A model generated the notes under the pieces. That model was not told the origin of the DNA, ran no database searches, and saw nothing but the letters and a program-made list of their open reading frames with translations. Of a stretch of DNA of 64,000 bases, positions 50,001 to 61,024 are shown piece after piece. Where the stretch lies: NCBI RefSeq assembly GCF_949628265.1, contig NC_088786.1, forward strand, positions 29,161,681 to 29,225,680, given 5' to 3'. Each line of letters begins with the position of its first letter. Position 1 is the stretch's first letter. The translations under genes were made by a program, and so were the position numbers. This DNA is from Cloeon dipterum (lineage: Eukaryota > Arthropoda > Insecta > Ephemeroptera > Baetidae).

Positions 50001-53000
50001 TGAAAAATAATAATGCTAACTCTTTTACAGGCGACCAGCTACTCTAGTATTCTCAAGTTTCCTAGATGGTTTCAAGATTATTATAACAAAATGTATTTTC
50101 ATTTAACTGTAACTTGCTAGTCGGCACTCAACACTAACCCAAAAACTTGCCTGAACACCTTCCAGCTCATTCGCTGAAACTGAAATATACAAAGTGAAAT
50201 TTGTATCAAAGCATTCATGTTTGACCCTTCATATTTGGAGATCATTGCACTATGTGTGTTTGCAAAACAGTAAGCGAAAGGGGAGAAAATCCGCGGAGTC
50301 TGAAAACGACCCTTGTAAACAAGAAGGCGGAAGCAGGCCACGCAGTTTGTTTTGGTCTGCCCGCGGTGCTTTTCGGCCGAATCGATACGGTTGTATTTTT
50401 TGTGCTTTCCTTGTATTAAAGAGATAAGCAAAAAAATGTTTCCTCTTCAGCCTGCTCAGGCTCAGTCTCTCTACGCAAAAAAATCACTTTCAAAGTCACA
50501 ATTACAAAAAAGCATGGCTCCTGCATCAATATGACGGGAAGGAAAAATGTTAAAAATATATCTGAATTGCTAATGTGCTTGTCTGTGATAAATCTTGACA
50601 GGGACTAGCCTTAGGCGCTCAGTCCAAACAGAAACACAAAAAGTATTGAACCAAAAGACATCAGGCAAAGACAACATACAAATTTTCATCTTTGATCCAC
50701 TGACAATCATCAAATATAATTTAAAAATCATAAAATACAAAATTATTGGGATCAGAAATAAAATATAATTGATTTTGTTTTGACAGCGTGGGGCGTAGAG
50801 GTTTTAAAGCTGCCTCAACTCATTTTTTAAAGCTGCTGTCATCAAACACCTACTATGTGTCAATGAATAACAGCTTTCAGAGAGCGTCGAGTAAATACAA
50901 TTCCACATTTCTCTCTTTTACAATTTATCGCATGTGATTGATTACACGTCGGGAAAGGTAAACTGGGAATACTGGAATTGTGCTCAGGGGATAGAAACGC
51001 TTTGAATAAGTTCAAATCGCAGGCATTGAAATAATCCGCTTTTGTGGTTTCCACACTTTTTCCAATTTGAGTTCATAAAAATGTCCAATCGAAATTGTCT
51101 ATAGATATATATCAATCACGGGAAGAGCGTGACACGCACTTGCTGCAAACAGCCATTCCAATACATCACTCGTCGTTTAATGCAAGTTCGTTCTTTTTTC
51201 GCTATTTAGAGAGGTGAAATTGCATTTGTCGCAAAACGAGGTCGTGATTGGCGGAAAAGTTGGTCGAGATGAAAGTCTCAAAAAGTACACAAAAGAATGA
51301 TAAATTGCATTTGAAATGGCGGAATGAGCGAGCGAAAAGCTTTTTGCATGCAAAACGCTTTGAAGAGAAAACGTTGTCTCTGTTTTATTGTGCGCCGACC
51401 AAAGTCACTTGAGCAGCTCTCGATTCGCTCGCTTTGTCTCCGCCGCATCCCCTAGGTACATGCAGAGAAGACACTTAATTACCAACGGCTCTTTAATACG
51501 ACACGCCACTTACACACGAGAGACCATGTTTTGCTCGTCGAGTGGAAAGTGGCAGAGGAAAAGGCTGGCTTTCCACCAACCGGCAGCGGCACTTAATCAA
51601 TAAGTTTCATTTTCTCTCTCGCAGAAGCCGAAATATCGACGGCCAATGTGTATGTATGTATTTCACATTACGCACATTTTCCCTCGCTATTCTGCTCTTT
51701 TCCAATTCGCCCAGTCATCGCGACGGCCCATCGATCCACTTTCACTTTTTTACTGACTGCGAATAACTGACTGAAGACCGTGGCTGGCAGCTGCAAATAT
51801 AATGGGCACATACTTTAATTGAAAGATTTCATATCAAATTATTAGTTTTTCTATTTCATCAATGGAGAAATATGCCCACATGGGAAGCTTGGTGTTTTTT
51901 CCTCAGATCAACTTTTCAAACGGAGATTGATAGTTTATTTTTGGAGGAATTTGGTATCAGTGACAAAGTGAACAAAGTGGAAATGGATTTAGTGAGATTT
52001 ATCTTGATGCCTGGTGACTACAGAATAAATAGTGCAGTTTGTCAATAGTGAATAGTAATGAAGTTGCGACAGAGTGAGAGTCGTGTTGACCTATTTTTTC
52101 TCTTTTTTCCTTTATGTTTCCTCGGCAATGTTGACAAGAGCTTCTTTTTTTCCTGTTTGGCGATGCCTGATCACGTGGCCTAAATTTTGGTTGACAGAAG
52201 ACTCGTTCCTCTTTATCTACTGCTCTTCACGTTGCTGTCCGCTGCCGATCGACTCTTGTGGAACGCATCAGTCTTTTGGAACGGAACCATGTCGATTGAA
52301 AAAAAGCATACAACACTAACCAGACACATTGATTTATTTTGCTGCCCAACTTTCTAAATGCGATTTTATTAAATATTATTATTTTGTATATAAATATTAT
52401 TAATGGATTTGTACTGGATTGCAAAAACTCATTAAAGTGAAAAAGGTGTCGATCACTAACTAAAATGATGATTCTCAAATTGGTAACACAAAAATTCAAT
52501 TGTGCAATATATAAATAGGGCTAAATTATTTTACAATAAAAATTATGCTATTTTTAGATACCTCTGCATTTTACAATTCATGAAGAACCTAAAATATTCT
52601 TCGTCATATATCTACATTGCTAAATAAGTTCGATAAGTTCGAAAGTTTCTTCAAAATTGATCACTCATTCGCAGCATCCATAGATTCATATTTTTGAAAA
52701 TAAATTGCTTTCCCATCGCCAAATTGCTTAATTAAAGTGGCGCAAAAGCTGCCGCAAGCCATGAATTTTGATAGGCAGATGTGCCTGTCAAAATTTATTT
52801 TCAAATTGCCTGCTGGAGCTAACTGCGTCGGAGAAGGAGGTTCGCTTGGCGATGAGAAATTAGCCTGCGTTGCGGACTAATCAAGATGGATGGATGTGTA
52901 TTCCATACTTTGCGGTAGAAATGGCTGTGTGCTGGTTAAGACTGATAAAAGGCCACATTTTCCTCGTTTTAAGGGAAAAAATAATTGATGGTTTGTTGTG

Positions 53001-56000
53001 CAGAAAAAAAAGGGACAAATTTATCAATTATAAATTAAATTTTTTGTGTGAAAACAAGTTATACCGAAAGCCTGCAGAAACTCTGTTGTAATTTTAATGA
53101 GTGTTGACTTTGACACCTTGCAACCATTTGTCCTTCTTCTGAAGGATAGCAATTCGTTCAGCAACTCGACAGAAATTAAGATCGTTGACACCGTAGGACA
53201 GATAAACAGGCATTTAATTCACGTATGTTCGTTTGTCACTCAAGGCTGTCAGCTTAAGTGCTTCTTTAAGCGTGGCTTGAATGCATATATACCTATTAAG
53301 TGACGAGTGCCAATGCAAATGAGTAAGTCGTCGTTTATTATTCCCCTCTCTGTGCTTGTCACGACGTCTAGAGAGCGACTGTGTACTGATTTAAAAACCA
53401 ATTCCGTTGCGCGCGTTACAGTGTCTCTCTTTCTTGCCGCATAAACATGCCGTAATAAAAACGGCAGATAAAATTGCATTCGCGAGAAAAGATCACGTCG
53501 AGCGCGAAATAAAAAAGTCGATGGCCGTTTTTACTGCAGGTACAAGAAGCCGCGGAGAGAACGAGTTTCAATTTTTAATCCGTTATCCCGTCCATTTGCC
53601 ACCTTTTTATGAGGCGAGCCTTCAATAAACGAGACAGACGCAACCCGCAGAGCACATCGTTGGCCGCACCGGGCGCGCTCTCGCCATCATCGCCAGCCTA
53701 CCAACAGCTAGGCCAGACCACCCACACGCTCTCTCAAACTCATAAAACCCCTAATTTCGTGTTATACCAATTTCGTCCTCCTGATATTACCCATCTTCTC
53801 CTTTGTGCCCTTTCACTCTCAACAGAATCAATTTTCCCATGAGAGCATCATGGTTTCTATTGGAAAAGTTAATTACGCGTGAAAAATAAAAAAATCGTAC
53901 TCTTCTGTGACTTATCTAATTGACGTTTAAGTAGTATTTGGAGTCATGTTGGTTATTGTTCTGTCTATTGTTTTGTATGTTATATTACCATCTGAATGTG
54001 TTTCTGAAAATTATTTTATGATTTTTCTTCGTAAAATCAAGAATTTATGTAAGCCGGCAATTATAATTTTTATAAATTAAACTTGCAGCATATTTTGTTT
54101 GTGATATGAAAAGCTTTCGTAGGACACATACAGCTTATTTGTATTTTTTTTTCTAAAAATTCACTAAGGCAACTCTCGCAATGCCTGAAAGTTATCAGTT
54201 AATTAACTTTTTGTAATTTCCTCGCTTGATCTGAGAGCAAACATACCTTTCGCAGGTGATTCTGCCACTTCGTCACTAAGTGTCTGTTTTAATTTTTAAA
54301 TTGGTTTAAAGTTTAACCATTTTCAGCTAAGAGACTTCAAGCGGAAAGTCTCTTGTTTTTTCTTGTATATTTGTTTAGGTCGTGTGGTAGAAGCAGCTGT
54401 TTAGCTGTTTTTGTTTGTACAAAAAGTGGAGGGCCAGCAACATTCGAATTTCCTTACTAGCAACAATAAACTGTTTTTTTTTCTAAAAGTACGGAGTAAG
54501 TGTAAATATTGACCATGAAAACTCGCGAATGTGAGAAAAGGTATTTTAAAATTTAAATTTTGCACGCAAACGCTACAAAGGGAAGGGATTTTTTAATGGA
54601 AATTCTTTGTTTGGACTATAGTCTATTGTTTTTATTCTTTCTGAAAATTTATTCTAGCCATTTATATTTTAAATTTGGTTGTTGCTTTAGATTCAAATTT
54701 ATTAATTTTTTTTAATAAACTTATAGAGTGGATGGGGCTTCACTGCAGACTTTTGATGCACTTTTGCATGCAAGTGTAAACCAAGCAAGGTTTCTAAAAA
54801 AAACGCAATGCTATAATATTCCTAGGAAAATCTTAACTTTAATAATAAATGTTTATTGGTTATATGATAAAGAAAGCTTAACGCAATGCTCGAGGATTTT
54901 TTTTAGCAAAATATTATTGAGAAAAAAGAGAAAATAAATTTCATCGCTTCCTATCTGCTGCATGTTCTCACAAACATGAGCATTAATTTTGAGGAACGTG
55001 GTACATAATTTGTATAATATAGTCTCATGTTGCGAGGAAGTTACGAGCCGCTCTCTTCGTTCGACAGCGTTGATGGTTACTTTGATGAGCAACTTGTTTT
55101 CTCGATTACGCAACACGAACATTTCTATTCACGACCACACATCAACAGCGCGAAGCACACACAAAGTATCGCTTTTCTTTTCGACGCTCATGTAGTGTTT
55201 TCGTGTTGGATGCTGCGGACCAGAGCCTGTCGAGCGCAAACTTGATAATGATTTGATGCTTGGCCAGATGGCGGCGACGGATGAGGGAAAAGACTGCTGG
55301 CGATAAAAATTTATGACGCTTTCACATAGGGACAATGCCAAGTTCCACCACCAACTCCTTCGTCACTTGGCAAACTCAACCGACAATCGCTGTGTGCGAA
55401 CGCGCAATTTCTGCTCGGCACCTTTGATTACCGCCCTCCGCGTTTATCAAGCACAGATATCGGCCCTATGGAGCAGCAACCATCGTGATTTACGGAACAT
55501 TTTGCGTGCAAGTCTGACCTGAATAAATAATTGGATGGGTCGTGATAAACACGAGGACATTTTACGGCCACGATGCAGAAAATGGAACTGCAGTTTGCGC
55601 ATGGAAGCATTCCTCGAGGAGCAGCCAGCAGCAGCAACACACATTTTGTTCAAAATGAAGACTCTCCGTGTGCAATGTAATGTTCTCTAAAGCGTGAATA
55701 AAATGCCAGTCACGTAGAAAACACGAGATGATAATTTAAGCTTAAGTAACGCCAGTCCGTTGGCTCTCATTGTTAAGGCATTTTCAGGAGTGTCAAAGCA
55801 ATGGGATATATTTGAGCTGTTCGGGAATTTAGTACTGGCTGCCCAATGCAAGAGATGGCAAAAGATGGTTAGTTGAGTACTCGAAATGCTCAAATAGCTC
55901 AACGGGTTTTAGGAGGCGCACTGGCCACTTGCTGTTTTTCGCACCTTTCCAGCGGCTTTAGGCACAACTGTCTGGCGTTTCAATTAAAGACCTCGGTGCG

Positions 56001-56491
56001 GGGAGGTGCAAAGATGGCCACATTGGGCCAAAGCTCCTCTGCGGCCACTCGGGCCCCATATTGTCCGTTCGGCGGTGACATTGGGGCCCGGTGAGCTCAT
56101 AGCTCACGGGATGCGCTGAGCAGATGTTAAAAAAAAACACGCAGCGTGTTTATGAAGTGAACATTTAGCCATTAAAGCACTGTTTAAAATGTTCAAATTG
56201 TTTATCACAGATATTACAGTAATGTGTGCAGCCATAGTATTCTTCAGTGGGAATACATGATCAAATTAGCAGGGCCATCTGAAGGGAAAAATTCAAATTG
56301 CTACTCAATCATCAGTGCTCGACCTTGATCTATTTTGGTCTCCTCAAGATTTATCAAACAACGGTCTTACAATCAGTCCCCTTGCTCATTATTTTACGAT
56401 GGATTCCCTTTAAGTTTGGATCTATAGCTATTTTTCGTTCTTCATCATTTAGGCTTTTGGCATGGTTGAATTACATTTTTAATATTTTACC

Positions 56492-56532
<41 letters not shown>

Positions 56533-59500
56533 CTTTTTATCCTTGTCCGTCCGAGGACCGGGAAGGGCGCGCACTGCACTAGCACGAATGCTGAAACCCG
56601 GGTCCCAATAACACCGCGAACGGATAACAGCCAAATTTTTTTAGCCAAATCCCATACATTAATACAAAGGGGACAGATAATTCGAATGAATTGCTGGAAT
56701 AGATCTACAACTAAGCCTATTATGTCATTTAACTCGGAATATCCGTGTCATTCAATTATTAATAGTGGCTGAAACGGACGGTGGTTTTAAACTCTTTATG
56801 CTTGCTGAATTACGAGCACGTGTCCACAGTTGAACACGCTTAACGCGAAGTTGCTATATGAAAGGTAAAAAGCAGCTTGCACTAGAATGTTCGCAACAAT
56901 TTTGCTCTAATTTAACGAGCCCGGCTAAAAAGTGTGATTTAGGAGGAGGGAGTAATGCAGCAATTTAAGAGATTTGAGCTCGCACGTGCGCTGCGCGGGC
57001 AAATTACCTGCTTTTTTGCCCGTTCGCTCGAGAGAGGCAAAAGGAAACACGCTTAAGTCTAGCACGCTCGGCTGCGCGCTTTTCACCTGGCGGCGCTTCA
57101 CGCTCGTCTTTTACGGTCCTCATGCGCGAATAAGTGGTCGTTGCATACATAAACACTCGCCGGGGAAAAGCATCTCATCTGCTTTAAGGCTCACGCTTTA
57201 AATTGCGAAGACATAAATCAGTGGCAGCCGTCGCCACTCTAGCCGAAAGATAACTGCGCTTTAATTAAACATTCCAATAAATTGAATTGACCTATGGGTC
57301 TGCTAATGGCGTTCGAAAACGCCGCTGCCACTGAGCAGCAGCCGGGCAAAGATGATAATGGCCTGCATTACACTTTCGCCCACACACTCCGCGTATTTCA
57401 TACATACACATACATACGCGGCGCTGTGTTTGCCGACTGCGGACAGCCGGGGATGCTGTTAGCTGGTCCACCGAGTGGATCGTGCTTTTTGTCTACTGCA
57501 CACTTCCCAAAGAGAACCGCAAAGCTGCATTCCTAGAACCTTGGATATTAGTTTAGTTCATTTTAAATACTGATTTTTTCCTTAGGCCAATATTTACAAG
57601 AGCAGCTCTTTAAAATACGTCAAATTTGCAAACCTAACTCAGTTATAAGCTGTATATGATATAGTAATACAAAAATCGAATTAGAAGAATTCTGCTACGG
57701 CAAATTATAGTTTAGAAGGTTTAGTGAAATTCGCTTAATAGTTTTTAAGAATATATGGACATCGTCTATCAATTTGATTTCCACAGGTAAAGAATTCAAG
57801 ATTTTGTGAATTATGACGGGTTGACTTGGGGCTGACTCAACAAAGGAACATGCTACCACGAAAATATCATTGGGAGAGGAACTACCAAATATGCATGTCA
57901 ATAGCTACGTTTATCGCGCACCAATGTACACTTTTGCTTATTTTTTTTGACCAAATATTAAATATATTTTAATATTACAATACATTTTTACCACATGAGA
58001 ATTTGGGGAACAATGGACTGCGCAAGTCCAATCTAGCGCGGTGTTTTACCTCCACTCAAGGGTGATTATAAATTAAATGAAATTCTGATTACATTCAAGT
58101 TTTTTTGTGATTCATTGAATATAATGAGAATATTAAACGTATTTTCCTGTTCTTGCCTGTCATTTTAACTTTCAAATGGTTATCTCTTTGCCATTGTGCA
58201 AAATAATACACAAAGCATTAGTTGAAATTCTACAGCTCTATTTTGCTTTTATTTCTTTTGGTTTTGAATATTGAACATTGAGCATTATATTCATTTTAGG
58301 ACTAAATGTTCCGACTTTTTACAACTAACAACTCATTCTAAAATGAGCTGTGAAATGTTCATTTAGCAATGAATATATTGAAGTAAAAAATAAAATTTCA
58401 GCAAGAAGATGCATTAATATTTGTTTATTCATGCGAAGTCTTTGTATACAATTCAAAAAAATTCAAAAGGAAATGATGGAAGAGAGGTAACAAAATACTG
58501 CAAGAAACGATAAACAATCATTAAATAATCTCTCGCCACACTGAGCCGATTAAATAACTGATTCAATAATAGCTAATAATTTGAAAAATGCGTGGCAAGC
58601 TGGAACAGAATATGGGGAAAATATGGCCGTGCCCGCAAAATAATTTATCACGACAAGCGCTGAAACAGTGGCCGCGGCTCTCCGTTTTTGGCCTGGAACC
58701 CCTCTGCAGCCGAGAACAATACGTTCGGCTTTAATAGCCGAAAGAATATTAAGACCTTTTATTTTTGCGGCCGGCGCACAGCGCTCGGTGGCTGGCTGGC
58801 GACCGCTAATGCACTTGCTATTATCGCTTGTTCGCCCTATCGCATTCCCACCGGATTCGACCGAATCGAGTGCGACGTGCACCGTAAGAGGTTCAAGTAC
58901 GTGATTTGTCCATTTCCTCCTCCACCGAGCGTAATCTGATTCACTAGCTGTATTACGTTCTAGCAAGTTTTCAGGTAGTTAAAAATGACCGACTTTTACT
59001 TGTGTCTTTTCTGATGCGAGTTCTTCAACTCGCATTTCATGGTTTTCGCCATTTTATCTTTGCTTTTACAACTCACGCGACATGCTTTTATGGGCAATAA
59101 AAGATTAGTTATTGATTTATCTCTTTAAGGTCAAATGCTACGAACCTTATTTATCTTGAATAATCCCGACAAGAAATATAATTTCCTCGTAAATATCTTA
59201 TGATCGTGTCAAAGTTTCAAGCATTTTCTTTTCAATCTGTGACTCCTTATTGCTTATCACAGTCTTAAGTTGATGATTTCCTTTATACAATATACATTAT
59301 GTTACTTTATGAATGAGCTATGTGATGAATGTAAAACATCAATATGACTGCTCTTTATTTCTTGCTTACAAAGCAAATGCAAAGGACTATTGAACATTCA
59401 CAAACAATTTTAATTGTTTTTCTTTGCTTTTCACATTTCGATTAAGCTGAATTAAATGTTTTTTCATTACTGTAACTTTGATTTTTTGTTTCGAAAGAAA

Positions 59501-61024
59501 TTTTGAATCTTAAGCAGCGGAATTTAACCAATTTTTTAGAATTCCTGGTAGCTCGAAGTATTCAAAAGGTCATAAATCTAAACCATTGCAATTTGCAATA
59601 ATGTCACTCTGGTGCAAATCCCATGCCACTACAATAAACCTTTGTGCGGGTCAAATAAAATCACTCACCTTTATAGGTTTCCCTAAAAACGTGAGGGAAT
59701 GGCTTTCTGCCAAAAGAGATAAAACCGCTCGTGGTCATTTCCAAAAGTCTCCAGGGGTGATACAAATCTTAAAAACCGCAGCCAAAAAAGGAAAATGTGC
59801 GTCCCTGCACAAGTGGAACAAAAATTTTACTGTACGCAGACAAGAATCTCAACTGATTTTGCGGTTAAATTTGCAAATCCACCGATTTTTGGGACTTAAC
59901 CTTGTCAGGCAGCATGCAATATCGGACAAAAAAGTGTTCGTTTCTCGGAGGCCAACATCTCGATAAGTAGAAACTGAACCGATATGTGTGCTGTTTGTTG
60001 CAGTGGATCTTACAAGCAAGCACTGGCTGGCAGTGATATTGGTTCTCACGATGGCGGCCGCCGCCGGTTTGGGGGTGCCACTCGCCCTCAAAGTTCAGTC
60101 CGGCGCCTCGCTCGAGGAGCGCATTGAGGCGGCCAAGAGACTGCTGCAGGAAGTGCCGCTCATCGACGGGTGAGTCGCAAATATATTATCCAATCTGGCG
60201 CACCGGCCAAATGTTTATTGCTTTGTGAGCCCTAAGGACTATTTACATTTGTAACTCAGAGATATAATTCACCTTCTAAAGGGCCTAGGGATGTTAAGCG
60301 GTTTATTTAGTGAAAATGAAGGGATTTCTGAATGTGACTAAATCGTTATGAATTCCTGCCAATCGCTGAGATACAATTTATGCGTCTTAATCTAGAAAGC
60401 TTTAAGCATAATTATCATAAATACGACATAAATACGATTCATTTAATTTTATATTGGTCATGATTAACCACATTGTTTGGTATAAATATAATAGTATACA
60501 GAAAAAAGAAAATCCAACAAACATAGTTTACTGTTATATACTTTGTTAACATTTTTTTCAGAAATCCTAAATTATAAGAATTGGATTAGAACTTACAGAA
60601 TTGTCGGCTATGCACTACCAATTTCATTTATGACGTCTAAATTAACCAGCAAATCTCTTGGTCCTGTTCAATGAAGAATAGGTAATGATTTTTCATAAAA
60701 TTTCACCTGCTCTCATAATTTTTTTGCCGGTCATAAAAATTAATTTTTGTTTACCTACTTCGACAAATTTTCGTGTAGACTGTCAAAGCTCTACAAACAA
60801 ATTCCTTTCTCATTCTGCAAGGAGTGCAGTAGAATATTTTTTCTCATGGCTGATTTACTTTTGATAGGCACAATGATTTACCTTGGAACATCCGGAAATT
60901 CGTTCACAACCACTTGGACGACTTCCGCTTTTCTGAGGACCTGCGCAAGATCACGCCGTGGTCCAGCAGTGCATGGTCACACACTGATTTACCAAGAATG
61001 AAAGCCGGTTTCATCGGTGCTCAG
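34026..61024 (+). CDS. Membrane dipeptidase (M19 family), 5' part; continues past the window
   Basis: A zinc enzyme that hydrolyses dipeptides, here with a membrane anchor. Exons seen: 34026-34185, 45159-45360 (or from 45165), 60004-60169 and 60868-61024, all in phase. The first two encode an acidic, cysteine- and histidine-rich stretch (LDSVIEDDEQLMF, HCQCDCGH) and a Ser/Pro-rich linker (DGPPSPIPRLLPPAPP), predicted cytoplasmic. The third holds one membrane span (HWLAVILVLTMAAAAGLGV), then the catalytic domain begins: ERIEAAKRLLQEVPLIDG, and in the fourth HNDLPWNIRKF, whose H and D are first zinc ligands of the family, followed by WSHTDLPRMKAGFIGAQ. The expected next block (FWSAYVPC-like) was not found before 64000. 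Drosophila also has dipeptidases with long N-termini. Introns of 10,973 and 14,643 nt contrast with the short introns of neighbouring genes. Confidence 0.9.
34186..45158 (+). other. Large intron of the dipeptidase gene (about 11 kb)
   Basis: Donor AAA|GTGAGC, acceptor TCTCAG. No nested gene was recognised. It alternates AT-rich DNA with GC-richer islands (near 35900-36330, 37220-37720, 38870-39260, 39580-40080, 41400-41730, 42840-43440), a pattern that often reflects conserved regulatory elements, although conservation cannot be judged here. It also holds the CT repeat. Confidence 0.6.
43921..44005. repeat. (CT)n microsatellite
   Basis: An uninterrupted 85-bp CT dinucleotide run, extended by CTCCTC at the right. 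The long Ser-Leu ORFs across it are artefacts of the repeat. It sits in the 11-kb dipeptidase intron. Confidence 0.98.
47130..47203 (+). ncRNA. Candidate microRNA-precursor-like hairpin
   Basis: Arms 47130-47160 and 47172-47203 pair over about 31 positions around an 11-nt loop. In sense-strand RNA the differences are two G-U wobbles, one U-U mismatch and one single-base bulge. Size and shape fit an animal microRNA precursor, and it lies in sense orientation inside the dipeptidase intron. I recognise no known family seed, and a recent inverted duplication would look the same. Confidence 0.4.
48669..48799. repeat. 131-bp element with terminal inverted repeats
   Basis: GATTGCCAGTAACTTC at 48677-48692 recurs inverted at 48776-48791. 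Outside it GCAGC is also matched at the same offset, giving 24-bp arms with three unmatched positions. The interior is AT-rich and non-coding. This fits a MITE-like element; no clear target-site duplication was seen. Confidence 0.6.
54329..54354. repeat. Small perfect-stem hairpin
   Basis: AAGAGACTT and AAGTCTCTT form a 9-bp stem around an 8-nt loop, followed by a T-rich run. It may be chance; no RNA gene is recognisable around it. Confidence 0.4.
55752..56135 (+). mobile_element. Dispersed non-autonomous retroposon copy B
   Basis: Inverted relative to copy A at 11455-11857, with many shared blocks and small indels along about 390 bp. In this orientation it ends GCGCTGAGCAGATGTTAAAAAAAAAC, again an A-rich 3' end. 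The two copies differ at perhaps one base in four to six by eye, so neither is a fresh insertion. Lies in the 14.6-kb dipeptidase intron. Confidence 0.75.
56495..56622 (-). mobile_element. Poly-A retroposon piece related to both families
   Basis: On the minus strand, a GC-rich tail nearly identical to the 24.6-kb element (GTGCGCGCCCTTCCCGGTCC to ATAAAAAGAGC) runs into a long poly-A (poly-T at 56495-56529 on the plus strand). Upstream of that tail is GCGGTGTTATTGGGACCCGG, which matches the 3' region of copies A and B. It therefore links the two elements. A target-site duplication was not clear. Confidence 0.7.

Larger units (their letters stand above)
45361..60003 (+). other. Large intron of the dipeptidase gene (about 14.6 kb)
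   Basis: Donor CCAG|GTATGA, acceptor TTTGTTGCAG. It contains two retroposon pieces (55752-56135 and 56495-56622), two inverted repeats (47130-47203 and 48669-48799) and GC-richer islands near 46240-46960, 47860-48160, 49280-49680, 51120-51790, 53320-53730, 55030-55660, 56820-57540 and 58600-58920. No nested protein gene could be supported. Confidence 0.6.

Noticed and set aside
58550-58966. 138-codon minus-strand ORF
   Set aside because: Open on both strands in a GC-richer island; no domain.
59586-59966. 126-codon basic ORF just before the membrane-span exon of the dipeptidase
   Set aside because: It ends before the acceptor at 60003, has no recognisable motif and is not needed for phase. 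Considered as an alternative first exon, but no donor supports it.
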